Part shown: piece by piece, positions 26,298 through 35,894 of the stretch
Layout of the letters: each line of letters begins with the position of its first letter
How positions within the stretch are numbered: the first letter of the stretch is position 1
Assembly (NCBI RefSeq): GCF_017814915.1
Contig: NZ_JAGIPZ010000007.1
Location: 62,001 to 126,000, forward strand
Direction: 5' to 3'
DNA from: Herbaspirillum sp. LeCh32-8
GTDB taxonomy: Bacteria > Pseudomonadota > Gammaproteobacteria > Burkholderiales > Burkholderiaceae_D
Length of the DNA stretch: 64,000 bases
Notes under the pieces: generated by a model
Told to the model about the DNA's origin: nothing
Database searches by the model: none
What the model saw: the letters and a program-made list of their open reading frames with translations, nothing else
Position numbers and translations under genes: made by a program

Positions 26298-27776
26298 ATG
26301 GACTTCGATTTCGACCTCACCATCCGCAACGGCCGCATCTCCACCGACAAGGAAACCTTCATGGCCGACATCGGCGTGAAGGACGGCGTGATCGTGAAGA
26401 TCGCGCCCGGACTTCCCGCCGGCCGCGAGGACATCGACGCCGCCGGGCGCTGGGTGCTGCCGGGCGGCATCGACAGCCATTGCCACATCGAGCAGTTGTC
26501 CGGCATGGGCATGATGTGCGCCGACGATTTTTATTCCGGCACGGTGTCGGCCGCCTTCGGCGGCACCACCACCATCATCCCCTTTGCCGCCCAGCATCGC
26601 GGCAACCGCATCCCCGACGTGGTGGCCGACTACGCGCAGCGCGCCCGTGAAAAGGCGGTGATCGACTACGGCTTTCACCTGATCCTGGCGGACCCCGATG
26701 AGCAGGCGCTGCAGCACGACCTGCCGCAGGCGATCCGCGACGGGATCACCTCGCTCAAGGTCTACATGACCTACAACGCCCTGAAGCTGGACGACTACCA
26801 GCTGCTGGACGTGATGGCCCTGGCCGGCCGCGAAGGGGCGCTGGTGATGATCCACGCCGAGAACCACGACATGATCCGCTGGCTGGCCTCGCGCCTGCTG
26901 GATCAGGGCCACACCGCGCCCAAGTTCCACGCAGTGGCGCACGACCCGCTGGCCGAAGCCGAGGCCAGCAACCGTGCCATCGCGCTGTCGCGCCTGATCG
27001 GGGTGCCGGTGCTGATCGTGCACGTGGCCGGCGCGGAGACGGTGCAGACCATTCGCAACGCCAAGCTGCTGGGCGCGCAGATCTATGCCGAGAGCTGCCC
27101 GCAGTACCTGTTCCTGACCGCCGAAGACATCGACCTGCCGGGCGTGGAAGGCGCCAAGTACTGCTGCAGCCCGCCGCCGCGCGACGCCAATGCGCAGGAG
27201 GCGGTGTGGGCGGGTCTCAAGGACGGCACGCTGGGCATGTATTCCTCCGACCACGCGCCGTATCGCTTCGACGAAAGCGGCAAACTGCCGCGCGGTGAAA
27301 GCACCACCTTCAAGGAGATGGCCAACGGCGTGCCCGGCATTGAGCTGCGCCTGCCGCTGCTGTTCTCAGAGGGCGTGCTGGGCGGACGCATCGACATCCA
27401 TGAATTCGTGCAGCTGAGCGCCACCAATCACGCCCACATGTACGGCCTGTCGCATCGCAAGGGCAACATCGCCGAAGGACTGGACGCCGACCTGGTGATC
27501 TGGAACCCGCAACGCGAGACCACCATCAGCAGCGACCTGCTGCACGACAACGTCGGCTACACGCCGTATGAAGGCAAACAGATCAAGGGCTGGCCGGAAG
27601 TGGTGACCAGCCGAGGCCGCATCGTGGTGCAGGACGGCGTGCTGAAAGTGGAGCGCGGGTCCGGGCGCTACATCAAGCGCCAGTGCCCGGAGCCGGCCAG
27701 CATCGCACGCCGTCCGGCGCGCAGTCATTTGCCGGGCTTGCTCGGCCTGAAAGGAAAAGCATGGGAGCAGCAATGA
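26298..27776 (+). CDS. D-hydantoinase / dihydropyrimidinase
   Basis: Binuclear zinc amidohydrolase that opens 5-substituted hydantoins or dihydropyrimidines to N-carbamoyl amino acids. The 492-residue protein has the metal-binding GGIDSHCH, the lysine to be carboxylated K154 in SLKVYMTY, His in MIHAENHD and VLIVHVAG, and the Asp in SSDHAPYR. Length is that of D-hydantoinases (about 460-490). Its stop overlaps the ATG of the carbamoylase gene (ATGA), so the two are translationally coupled. With the racemase and carbamoylase it completes the hydantoinase route to D-amino acids. Confidence 0.92.
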   Translation: MDFDFDLTIRNGRISTDKETFMADIGVKDGVIVKIAPGLPAGREDIDAAGRWVLPGGIDSHCHIEQLSGMGMMCADDFYSGTVSAAFGGTTTIIPFAAQHRGNRIPDVVADYAQRAREKAVIDYGFHLILADPDEQALQHDLPQAIRDGITSLKVYMTYNALKLDDYQLLDVMALAGREGALVMIHAENHDMIRWLASRLLDQGHTAPKFHAVAHDPLAEAEASNRAIALSRLIGVPVLIVHVAGAETVQTIRNAKLLGAQIYAESCPQYLFLTAEDIDLPGVEGAKYCCSPPPRDANAQEAVWAGLKDGTLGMYSSDHAPYRFDESGKLPRGESTTFKEMANGVPGIELRLPLLFSEGVLGGRIDIHEFVQLSATNHAHMYGLSHRKGNIAEGLDADLVIWNPQRETTISSDLLHDNVGYTPYEGKQIKGWPEVVTSRGRIVVQDGVLKVERGSGRYIKRQCPEPASIARRPARSHLPGLLGLKGKAWEQQ

Positions 27777-28744
27777 ACGCAGTGAAGAATCAGCAGCCCA
27801 ATCGCTTCGGCCTGGCCGTGGCGCAGATGGGCCCGGTGCACCTGGCCGACGAGCGCGCCGCGGTGGTGGCGCGCCTGGTGGAAATGATGCGCGAGGCGGC
27901 CGCGCGCGGCGCGAAGATGGTGGTGTTCCCCGAGCTGGCGCTGACCACCTTCTTCCCGCGTTACTGGATGGAGGATGAGGCCGAGGTCAATGCGCGCTTC
28001 TTCGAGGCCGAGATGCCGGGGCCGCAGACGCGCGTGCTGTTCGATCTCGCCGCACAGCTGAAGATCGGCTTTTACCTCGGCTATGCCGAGCTGACCGCGG
28101 ACGGCCATCGCTATAACACCTCGATCCTGGTCGACGAGAACGCCAAGATCGTGGCTCGCTATCGCAAGGTGCACCTGCCCGGCCACAGCGACCACAAGCC
28201 GGACGCACCGTTCCAGCATCTGGAGAAAAAGTACTTCGAGGTCGGCAACGACGGCTTCGGCGTCTCCGACATGCTGGGCACACGCATCGGCCAGTGCCTG
28301 TGCAACGACCGTCGCTGGCCCGAGACCTATCGCGTCATGAGCCTGCAGAGCGCGCGCATCGTCGCGCTGGGCTACAACACGCCGTCCTGGAACATCCACT
28401 GGAACGAGCCGCCGCACCTGCGCATGTTCCACCACCTGCTGTCGCTGCAGGCCAATGCCTACCAGAACGGCCTGTGGGTGGCGGCCGCCGCCAAGTGCGG
28501 CTTCGAGGATGGCTTCCACATGATCGGCGGCTCGGCCATCGTCGCGCCGTCCGGCGAGATCGTGGCGCAGGCGCAGGGCGAGGAGGATGAAGTGATTTTC
28601 GCCAACTGCGATCTCGGCCTGGGCGAAACCTTCCTGCAGCACGTCTTCAACTTCGCCAAGCACCGTCGTCCCGAGCACTACCGCCTGATCGTCGAACGCA
28701 CCGGCGCCGGCCTGCCGCTGGCGCCGTCCGAGCTGTCGACCTGA
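27773..28744 (+). CDS. N-carbamoyl-D-amino acid hydrolase, nitrilase superfamily
   Basis: Hydrolyses N-carbamoyl-D-amino acids to D-amino acid, CO2 and ammonia. In 323 residues the Glu-Lys-Cys triad is E54 (VVFPELAL), K132 (YRKVHLPG) and C177 in QCLCNDRRWPETYR, the last being very like known D-carbamoylases. The chosen ATG overlaps the hydantoinase stop as ATGA and has GGGAG five bases upstream; an in-frame ATG 12 bases earlier with AGGA is the alternative. The D-amino acid made could feed DadA or the oxidative enzymes encoded nearby. Confidence 0.92.
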   Translation: MNAVKNQQPNRFGLAVAQMGPVHLADERAAVVARLVEMMREAAARGAKMVVFPELALTTFFPRYWMEDEAEVNARFFEAEMPGPQTRVLFDLAAQLKIGFYLGYAELTADGHRYNTSILVDENAKIVARYRKVHLPGHSDHKPDAPFQHLEKKYFEVGNDGFGVSDMLGTRIGQCLCNDRRWPETYRVMSLQSARIVALGYNTPSWNIHWNEPPHLRMFHHLLSLQANAYQNGLWVAAAAKCGFEDGFHMIGGSAIVAPSGEIVAQAQGEEDEVIFANCDLGLGETFLQHVFNFAKHRRPEHYRLIVERTGAGLPLAPSELST

Positions 28745-28813
28745 ACACCAGTGAGTCACAAGCAAGCCCATACCGTTAGCCACGTCAGTCAAACAACACC
28801 AAGGAGTGATGCG

Positions 28814-29692
28814 ATGTTCCCGTTCCAGCCCAAGCTGTCCAAGTTGTCCATGAGCTGTTCCATGCTGGCGGCCGCGGCCGTCATGTCGCTCGCCGCCGGC
28901 GCCGCCACGGCCCAGGGTGGTTCCGGCCCGTTGCGTACCGGTGTGGATGCCACCTTCGCGCCGCATGCCATGGTCAAGCTGGGCGGCGGCCTGCAGGGCT
29001 TCAACATCGACCTGGGTGAAGAGCTGGCGCGTCGGATGGGTCGCAAGATCGAGATCGAGGGCACCGAGTTCTCCGGACTGGTGCCGGGCCTGAACGCCAA
29101 GAAGTATGACTTCGTGCTGGCGCCGGTGACGGCCACGCCGGAGCGCGCCAAGGCCATGCTGTTTACCGAGGGCTACCTCGATACCGACTACACCTTCGTG
29201 ATCAAGAAGGGCGGCACGCCGATCAAGGCGCTGGAAGAACTGAAGGGCAAGACCGTCTCGGTCAACAAGGGTTCGGCCTATGAGATGTGGGCGCATGACA
29301 ATGCCGCCAAGTACGGCTTCAAGTACGACGTCTACGGCAACAATGCCGACGCCGTGCAGGCAGTGCAATCGGGCCGCGCCGATGCCAACCTGGCCGGCAG
29401 CACCGTGGCCGCCTGGGCCGCCAAGCAGAACCCGGCGGTGCAGACCACCTACACCGTGAAGACCGGCCTGGTGTGGGCGCTGGCATTCCGCCTGGACGAC
29501 AAGGCCGGGCGCGACGCCGCCGGCAATGCCCTCAAGTGTATGAAGCAGGACGGCACGCTGGGCAAGATTGCCCAGAAGTGGTTCGGCTACACGCCGGCGC
29601 CGGACGCCGCCGTGGTCAAGGTCGGCGTGGGCCAGGGCGTGCCGGGTCTGGAGGGTTACGACCCGACCCCGGTGACGCCCAAGTGCAGCTGA
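28814..29692 (+). CDS. Periplasmic amino acid-binding protein (family 3) of the hydantoin operon
   Basis: A 292-residue binding protein with an N-terminal signal peptide (hydrophobic AAAAVMSLAAGAATA, cleavage near residue 34), TGVDATFAPHAMVKLGGG, FNIDLGEELARRMG, DFVLAPVTATPERAKAM and KWFGYTP. AAGGAG lies eight bases before the ATG. It heads a complete ABC importer (binding protein, ATPase, two permeases) directly behind the carbamoylase, so the ligand is probably a hydantoin, a carbamoyl amino acid or a D-amino acid; this is inferred from position alone. Confidence 0.9.
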   Translation: MFPFQPKLSKLSMSCSMLAAAAVMSLAAGAATAQGGSGPLRTGVDATFAPHAMVKLGGGLQGFNIDLGEELARRMGRKIEIEGTEFSGLVPGLNAKKYDFVLAPVTATPERAKAMLFTEGYLDTDYTFVIKKGGTPIKALEELKGKTVSVNKGSAYEMWAHDNAAKYGFKYDVYGNNADAVQAVQSGRADANLAGSTVAAWAAKQNPAVQTTYTVKTGLVWALAFRLDDKAGRDAAGNALKCMKQDGTLGKIAQKWFGYTPAPDAAVVKVGVGQGVPGLEGYDPTPVTPKCS

Positions 29693-29715
29693 GGCAGCGC
29701 ATTTGTCCTTTTTGC

Positions 29716-29740
29716 GCGGCCGGGGCAGCAAGCCGGCCGC
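29716..29740 (+). other. Stem-loop after the binding-protein gene
   Basis: GCGGCCGG and CCGGCCGC (perfect 8-bp stem, 9-base loop) lie 24 bases past the stop. There is no good T-run, so partial termination or protection of the binding-protein mRNA is more likely than full termination. Confidence 0.5.
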
Positions 29741-29777
29741 GGTTCGTTTCGTCACCTGAATTTCGCTATCCGATCCT

Positions 29778-30521
29778 ATGAACGCCCCCATCCTGGAAAT
29801 CGTCGGCCTGCACAAATCCTATGAAGGCAACGCGGTGCTGCGCGGCATCGACCTGCGCGTGCGCCAGGGCCAGCTGATCTGCGTGATCGGCCCCTCGGGC
29901 TCGGGCAAGAGCACCATGCTGCGCTGCTGCAACCGGCTGGAAGAACCCAGCGCCGGCCAGATCGTGGTGGACGGCACCGACATCATGCATGCGCGCGTGA
30001 ACCTGAACGAGGTGCGCCAGAAGATCGGCATGGTGTTCCAGCAGTTCAATCTCTATCCCCACATGACGGTGCTGGGCAATGTGATGCTGGCGCTGAAAAA
30101 GGTGCAAGGGCATTCGCACGCAGAGGCGGAAAAGCGCGCGCGCCGCGCGCTGCAGCAAGTGGGCATGTCTGAGAAGGCGGCCAGCTATCCGGGCCAGCTC
30201 TCGGGCGGACAGCAGCAGCGCGTGGGCATCGCCCGCGGCATTGCGCTGGAACCGAAGGTGATGCTGTTCGACGAACCCACCAGCGCGCTCGACCCGGAAC
30301 TGGTGGGCAGCGTGCTGCAGGTCATGCGCGAGCTGCGCGAGGCCGGCATGACCATGCTGGTGGTGACGCACGAGATGGCCTTCGCCCGCGCCGCGGCCGA
30401 TCATGTGGTGTTCATGGACGGCGGCGTGATCGTGGAGGAGGGCGCGCCCGAGCAGATATTCGGTAACCCGCAGCAGGCGCGCACCAAGGCCTTCGTCGCG
30501 CGTTACGCAGGCCACGCCTGA
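29778..30521 (+). CDS. Polar amino acid ABC transporter ATP-binding protein
   Basis: The 247-residue ATPase of the importer. Walker [11 protein letters not shown]-loop [12 protein letters not shown], signature LSGGQQQRV, Walker [13 protein letters not shown] and the switch His in VVTHEM are all intact. Family resemblance is to GlnQ/HisP. It lies between its binding protein and two permeases. Confidence 0.93.
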   Translation: MNAPILEIVGLHKSYEGNAVLRGIDLRVRQGQLICVIGPSGSGKSTMLRCCNRLEEPSAGQIVVDGTDIMHARVNLNEVRQKIGMVFQQFNLYPHMTVLGNVMLALKKVQGHSHAEAEKRARRALQQVGMSEKAASYPGQLSGGQQQRVGIARGIALEPKVMLFDEPTSALDPELVGSVLQVMRELREAGMTMLVVTHEMAFARAAADHVVFMDGGVIVEEGAPEQIFGNPQQARTKAFVARYAGHA

Positions 30522-30571
30522 ATATCGAAGAAAACTTCGGGGAAAACATCGCGGCAAATTTCGGGGATCGC

Positions 30572-31243
30572 ATGCAGGAATTCATCTTCACCTTCTTCAA
30601 CGCCGAGATCGCCGGCCGCTACTGGCAGGACATCCTGCGCGGCATGGGCGTGACGGTCATGCTAAGCCTGGCGGTGATCGCCGCCGGCCTGCTGCTGGGC
30701 CTGGCGCTGGCGGTATTGCGCGCCACCGGGCAGCGCGCAGTCACATTGGCGGTAGTGGCCTTCGCCGACGTCATGCGCGCCTTGCCGCCGCTGATCGTCA
30801 TCATCGTGCTGTTCTTTGCCTTTCCGTATATCGACCTGGCGATGTCGTCCTTCACCGCTACCTGGCTGGCCTTGACGCTGGTGCTGGCTGCCTATGCCGA
30901 GGAGAGCATCTGGGCCGGCATCGTCGCGTTGCCGCGCGGCCAGACCGAGGCGGCGCGCTCGACCGGCTTGTCATGGCGACAAGCGATGGCCTCGGTGGTA
31001 TTGCCGCAGGCGCTGCGCATGGCCGTGCCGGCGCTGACCAACCGCGTCATCTCGATCACCAAGAACACCGCGCTGGGCTCGGTGGTGGCCTTGTCGGAAA
31101 TCCTCAACACCGCGCAGGCCGCCAGCAGCAACGCCGGCAACCCGACGCCGCTGATGCTGGGCGCGGCCGCCTATCTGGTGATCTTCATCCCGGTGGTGCT
31201 GTTTGCGCGCTGGCTGGAAACACGCTGGCGCTGGAAACGATAA
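30572..31243 (+). CDS. Polar amino acid ABC transporter permease 1
   Basis: A 223-residue inner-membrane permease with about five helices and the EAA loop EAARSTGLSWRQAMASVVLPQ. It follows the ATPase by 50 bases and is paired with a second permease of similar size 31 bases later, giving the usual heterodimer of this class. Confidence 0.91.
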   Translation: MQEFIFTFFNAEIAGRYWQDILRGMGVTVMLSLAVIAAGLLLGLALAVLRATGQRAVTLAVVAFADVMRALPPLIVIIVLFFAFPYIDLAMSSFTATWLALTLVLAAYAEESIWAGIVALPRGQTEAARSTGLSWRQAMASVVLPQALRMAVPALTNRVISITKNTALGSVVALSEILNTAQAASSNAGNPTPLMLGAAAYLVIFIPVVLFARWLETRWRWKR

Positions 31244-31274
31244 CCAAGAGACAGGCAAAGGAAACAAAGCAACC

Positions 31275-31949
31275 ATGGAAGCCTTGCTGCAAAACTTCTT
31301 CAACCTGCAGGTCTACCGCGATGTGCTGCCGTTCCTGCTGGGCGGCCTGTGGACCACGGTGTGGCTGTCCTTGCTGGTGATCCCCATCGGCATCGTCTCC
31401 GGTCTCGCGCTGGCGCTGCTGGCCACGCAGAGCGGCTCGCGCGCGGTGCGCATCGCGGTGGCGGTGTATGTGGATTTCTTCCGCTCCTTCCCGCCGCTGG
31501 TGCTGTTGATCCTGATTTACTTCGGCGCGCCGTTCCTTGGACTGGAGTTGCCCAAGCTGCTGGCGGTGGCGATCGGCTTCATGTTCAACAACTCCAGCTA
31601 TTTCGCCGAGGTGCTGCGCGCCGGCATCGAGAGCGTGCCGCACGGGCAGATGGAGGCGGCGCGCTCGACCGGCCTGTCGCGCGCGCAGGCGCTGGCTTAC
31701 GTGGTGGTGCCGCAGGCCGCGCGCAATGCCTTGCCCGACCTGGTGGGCAATTGCATCGAGGTGATCAAGCTGACCACCATCGCCAGCGTGGTCGCGCTGC
31801 CCGAGCTGTTACGCGTGGCGCGCGATGCGCAGTCGCTGGTGTACAACCCGTCGCCCATCGTGCTGGCTGCGCTGTTGTACCTGATCCTGCTGCTGCCGCT
31901 GGTGCGCTGGCTTTCCCGGCTGGAGAACCGCAACCGCGCATTGCATTGA
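31275..31949 (+). CDS. Polar amino acid ABC transporter permease 2
   Basis: A 224-residue permease with GGLWTTVWLSLLVIPIGIVS at the N-terminus (HEQRo-type start), FRSFPPLVLLILIYFG, and the EAA loop MEAARSTGLSRAQALAYVVV. Last gene of the hydantoin operon; a strong bidirectional terminator follows at once. Confidence 0.92.
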   Translation: MEALLQNFFNLQVYRDVLPFLLGGLWTTVWLSLLVIPIGIVSGLALALLATQSGSRAVRIAVAVYVDFFRSFPPLVLLILIYFGAPFLGLELPKLLAVAIGFMFNNSSYFAEVLRAGIESVPHGQMEAARSTGLSRAQALAYVVVPQAARNALPDLVGNCIEVIKLTTIASVVALPELLRVARDAQSLVYNPSPIVLAALLYLILLLPLVRWLSRLENRNRALH

Positions 31950-31957
31950 TGAGCGCG

Positions 31958-31988
31958 AAAAAAGCCCGGATCGCTCCGGGCTTTTTTT
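31958..31988. terminator. Bidirectional terminator between the hydantoin operon and the aldo/keto reductase gene
   Basis: AAAGCCCGGA and TCCGGGCTTT form a perfect stem with a TCGC loop, flanked by six A on the left and seven T on the right. It can end transcription from both sides. Confidence 0.92.
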
Positions 31989-32007
31989 GTCGGGCGGGGC
32001 GGAAGGC

Positions 32008-33039
<1,032 letters not shown>

Positions 33040-33051
33040 TTGGCGTCCTTT

Positions 33052-33585
33052 TCAGTTGGCGCCGGCCTGGGCTGCGGTGGCGGCATCGGCATGCGTATCG
33101 GAAGCGGACGGAGAAGCGGAGCGGGAAGCGCCGGAGCGCGCCGGTTTGCGGTCGCTCTTGCGCGGCGCGGGCGCGGATGGCGCCGTGGCGTGCTTGTTCG
33201 CTTCTTGCTGCGCTTCTTCTTCCATGTCGCCGTACAGGGCGATTTTCTGATGCAGTACCGCCAGATTGCTTTGCAGTTCAGCCAGCGTGTGTTGTACGCA
33301 AAGGGTGTGATCCAGCAAGATCGCTTTGCGTTCCTTGACGCTCTCCAGGCTGTTGCCCAGGCGACGCAGTTCGGCGTAGCGCAGCATCGCGCGCACCGGC
33401 AGGCCGGTCGCCTTGAGCTTCAACAGAAAGCCGATCCAGTTCAGGTCTTCCTGGGTGAAGCGGCGATGGCTGTTGTCGCGCCGTTCGACCGGGTCGAGCA
33501 GGCCGATGCGTTCGTAGTAACGCAGGGTATGCACCGACAGGCCGGTGGCGGCGGCGGCCTGGGCAATGGTCATGGAGGTCGTCAT
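33052..33585 (-). CDS. MerR-family transcriptional regulator
   Basis: A 177-residue regulator: MerR helix-turn-helix (MTIAQAAAATGLSVHTLRYY, ERIGLL) followed by the usual DLNWIGFLLKLKATGLPVRAM, a dimerisation helix (about 80-125) and a Ser/Ala/Pro-rich basic tail (about 130-177) with no metal-binding cysteines at the usual places. It is therefore more like organic-effector MerR proteins than metal sensors. The start could be MTTSMTIAQ or MTIAQ four codons on; neither has a ribosome-binding site. The predicted transcript starts at or next to the first ATG. Confidence 0.92.
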   Translation of the reverse strand: MTTSMTIAQAAAATGLSVHTLRYYERIGLLDPVERRDNSHRRFTQEDLNWIGFLLKLKATGLPVRAMLRYAELRRLGNSLESVKERKAILLDHTLCVQHTLAELQSNLAVLHQKIALYGDMEEEAQQEANKHATAPSAPAPRKSDRKPARSGASRSASPSASDTHADAATAAQAGAN

Positions 33586-33592
33586 GGCAGGC

Positions 33593-33623
33593 AGTCTAGA
33601 AGTTGGAGCGCGCTCTAAGTCAA
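33593..33623 (-). promoter_or_regulatory. MerR-type promoter with 19-bp spacer and central dyad
   Basis: On the minus strand TTGACT (33618-33623) and TAGACT (33593-33598) are exactly 19 bp apart, the over-long spacing that MerR regulators correct by DNA distortion. The spacer is filled by the dyad TTGGAGCGCGCTCTAA (33603-33618 on the plus strand), 7 of 8 half-site positions symmetric. Confidence 0.85.
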
Positions 33624-33806
33624 GCGCAATTCGCCCATTATCTGCAAGTCCGCCCGGGCGTGCAGACGAGGGTGGTTTGTTGTCGGTCTGTCATGCTGTC
33701 GCGCGCGCCGTCAACGCGTACAATGCGCTGCCTGTCGGTGCTGCGCCGCATGGCCACCGCCGTCCTTGTTACCGTCATCCTCATGTCGTCGCCGGAGAAG
33801 ATTGAA

Positions 33807-34553
33807 ATGAATATCCATGCCGCCACCCAACTTTTGCTGGACGCCCGCAACAGCGGCGTCGTGCTCGACTGGCGCCGCCTGGCGGTGGGCGACGCCGCCA
33901 CCGCCTACGCGGTCCAGGATGCGCAGCTGCTGCAACTGGGGCCGGTCGGCGCCTGGAAGGTGGGCAGCAAGGGGCGGGGCTTCGAGCCGGCCTGTTCGCC
34001 GTTGCCGCTGTCTTGTGTGATGGCGTCGGGTGCCCGACTCTCCGGCCCGCAATGGCGTCAGCGCGGCCTGGAGGTGGAGCTGGCCCTGCGCGTGGGACGC
34101 GACTGCGACCCCGGCAATGAGCTGCTCTCCCGCGAGCAATTGCTGGACGTGTTCGATGCCGTGATGCCCGCCATCGAGGTGGTGGAAACCCGGCTGGGCC
34201 GGCTACCCTGCGAAAATCCGTGGGCGTCCATGGCCGACCTGCAAAGTCATGGCGCGCTGGTGGTGGGCGAGGCCATCCCCATGCCGGCCAATGCGCCCGA
34301 ACTGGACGCCATCGTCGCCACCCTGGCGATCGACGGCCGTGAAGCCGCGCGCACCACCGGCGGCAACCCCGCCGAGCTGTGGCCGACGCTGGCCTGGCTG
34401 GCGCGCCACTGCGCGCTGCGCGGCATGCCACTGAAGAAGGGGCAGTTCGTCACCACCGGCTCTTGCACCGGGCTTGTCAACGCGCGCGCCGGTACGCTGG
34501 TGGAAGCGACGTTGGAAGGCATCGGCGGCGTGGCATTGCGCTTTGCCGATTGA
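33807..34553 (+). CDS. 2-keto-4-pentenoate hydratase-like protein (FAH superfamily)
   Basis: A 248-residue protein of the MhpD/4-oxalocrotonate decarboxylase branch of the fumarylacetoacetate hydrolase superfamily, which hydrates or decarboxylates 2-oxo acids from ring cleavage. It shows GAWKVGSKGRGFEP near residue 50, a metal-ligand-like region GLEVELALRVGRD, VVETRLG, LQSHGALVVG and the end GQFVTTGSCTG. The start MNIHAATQL follows GGAGAAG. It stands alone between the divergent MerR pair and the AmpR-like gene, without other meta-cleavage enzymes. Confidence 0.82.
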   Translation: MNIHAATQLLLDARNSGVVLDWRRLAVGDAATAYAVQDAQLLQLGPVGAWKVGSKGRGFEPACSPLPLSCVMASGARLSGPQWRQRGLEVELALRVGRDCDPGNELLSREQLLDVFDAVMPAIEVVETRLGRLPCENPWASMADLQSHGALVVGEAIPMPANAPELDAIVATLAIDGREAARTTGGNPAELWPTLAWLARHCALRGMPLKKGQFVTTGSCTGLVNARAGTLVEATLEGIGGVALRFAD

Positions 34554-34644
34554 CGGCCGGCGCTATATCTATTGAGTGCCCACTGAACCGGGGGGCCGGC
34601 GTCCCTTTGCGCCGTGCCCGTTCTGACTACGCCATAGAGCTCCC

Positions 34645-35514
34645 ATGTCCACGTATTTGCCGCTGAACGCCCTGCGCGCCTTCGAGGCTTCGGCCCGGCA
34701 TTTGTCCTTCACGCGCGCCGCCGCCGAACTCAACGTCACCCAGACCGCCGTCAGCATGCAGGTCAAGAACCTCGAGGAGCGCCTGGGCGTAGGCTTGTTC
34801 CGCCGCCTGCCGCGCGGCCTGGCGCTGACCGATGAGGGGCTGGCGCTGTTGCCGGTGCTGGCCGAATCCTTCAGTCGCATCGGCACCGTGCTGGCGCAGT
34901 TCGAGAACGGCCGCAAGCGCGAGGTGCTGACGCTGGGCGTGGTGGGCACCTTCGCCGTGGGCTGGCTGATGCCGCGCCTGCGCGAGTTCCAGCAGACCTG
35001 GCCGTTCGTCGACCTGCGCCTGCTGACCAACAACAACCGCGTCGACCTGGCCGGGGAGGGGCTGGATTACGCGATCCGTTTTGGCGACGGTGCATGGCAT
35101 GGCACGGATGCTGAACGTCTGTTCAGCGCGCCGCTGGCGCCGATGTGCGCGCCGGAGATCGCCGCCCGCCTGCGTCGTCCGGCCGACCTTGCCGGTGAGA
35201 CATTGTTGCGCTCCTACCGCAGCGAGGAGTGGAACGAGTGGTTCGCCGCCGCCGGTGCGCCATGCCCGCCCATTCGCGGCTTCGTTTTCGACTCTTCGCT
35301 CACCATGGCCGAAGCCGCGGCGCAGCAGGCCGGCGTTGCGCTGCTGCCGGTGCTGATGTTCGAGCGGGAACTGAGGCAGGGCCGGCTGGTCTGTCCTTTT
35401 GAAACCCATATCGTCGCAGGCGCCTACTGGCTGACGCGGCTCAAATCAAAGCAGGAGACCGCGGCCATGACTGCCTTCAGGGAGTGGCTGCTGGCGCACG
35501 CCGGCGCACGGTAA
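34645..35514 (+). CDS. ampR: AmpR-like LysR-family regulator
   Basis: A 289-residue protein matching AmpR regulators along its length: LPLNALRAFEASARHLSFTR, AAAELNVTQTAVSMQVKNLE, LGVVGTFAVGWLMPRL, NNRVDLAGEGLDYAIRFGDG and FDSSLTMAEAAAQQAGVAL. AmpR proteins sense cell-wall recycling muropeptides and activate a divergent beta-lactamase gene. Here no beta-lactamase is next to it: the upstream gene is a hydratase on the same strand 91 bases away. The target is therefore unknown. It could instead be a GcvA-type regulator of another gene. Confidence 0.8.
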   Translation: MSTYLPLNALRAFEASARHLSFTRAAAELNVTQTAVSMQVKNLEERLGVGLFRRLPRGLALTDEGLALLPVLAESFSRIGTVLAQFENGRKREVLTLGVVGTFAVGWLMPRLREFQQTWPFVDLRLLTNNNRVDLAGEGLDYAIRFGDGAWHGTDAERLFSAPLAPMCAPEIAARLRRPADLAGETLLRSYRSEEWNEWFAAAGAPCPPIRGFVFDSSLTMAEAAAQQAGVALLPVLMFERELRQGRLVCPFETHIVAGAYWLTRLKSKQETAAMTAFREWLLAHAGAR

Positions 35515-35744
35515 ATCTGCCGGTAGGCCTCACAGCCAAGCCCGGCCTGTCTTTGCGGACTACGGTGAGGGTGAGGGGGAAAGGCAACAACCATGCTTTT
35601 CTAAGACTTTTCCTGATAGACGGGCATCCAAGTCGGACATAGAATAAATGTTATAAACAATTTCAAGGAGGCTGCGCCGCTTTGCCGCCTCGGCGAAAGT
35701 CCGGTAGTACCTGGTTCAACCCAAAGCAAACAGTGGGGGGTGTC

Positions 35745-35894
35745 ATGAAATACATCACAAAGCTCTATCGCAAATTGGTCGACTACCTGAACGATTCGGG
35801 CGACCTGACCACGGGTTCGCACCGCGGCGAGCCGCAGTGCTGCAGCCTGTACTCCGGCCTGTCGCCGATGGACGGCAGCAACCGCCGACAGTGA
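35745..35894 (+). CDS. Small ORF, 49 residues, unknown
   Basis: A short reading frame starting MKYITKLYRKLVDYLNDSGD with GGGGGG six bases before the ATG. It is basic at the N-terminus, polar and Ser/Gly-rich at the C-terminus, with a CC pair (PQCCSLYSG) and no membrane segment. The frame stays open upstream to a TTG (35682) that itself follows AAGGAGG, which would give 70 residues. I recognise no family. It lies alone in a 710-base gap between the AmpR-like gene and a converging LysR gene. Confidence 0.45.
   Translation: MKYITKLYRKLVDYLNDSGDLTTGSHRGEPQCCSLYSGLSPMDGSNRRQ

Noticed and set aside
35695..35704. GAAAGTCCGG, as found in RNase P RNA
   Set aside because: Only this 10-mer matches; none of the other conserved RNase P RNA regions follow, and the segment lies inside the upstream part of a small reading frame.
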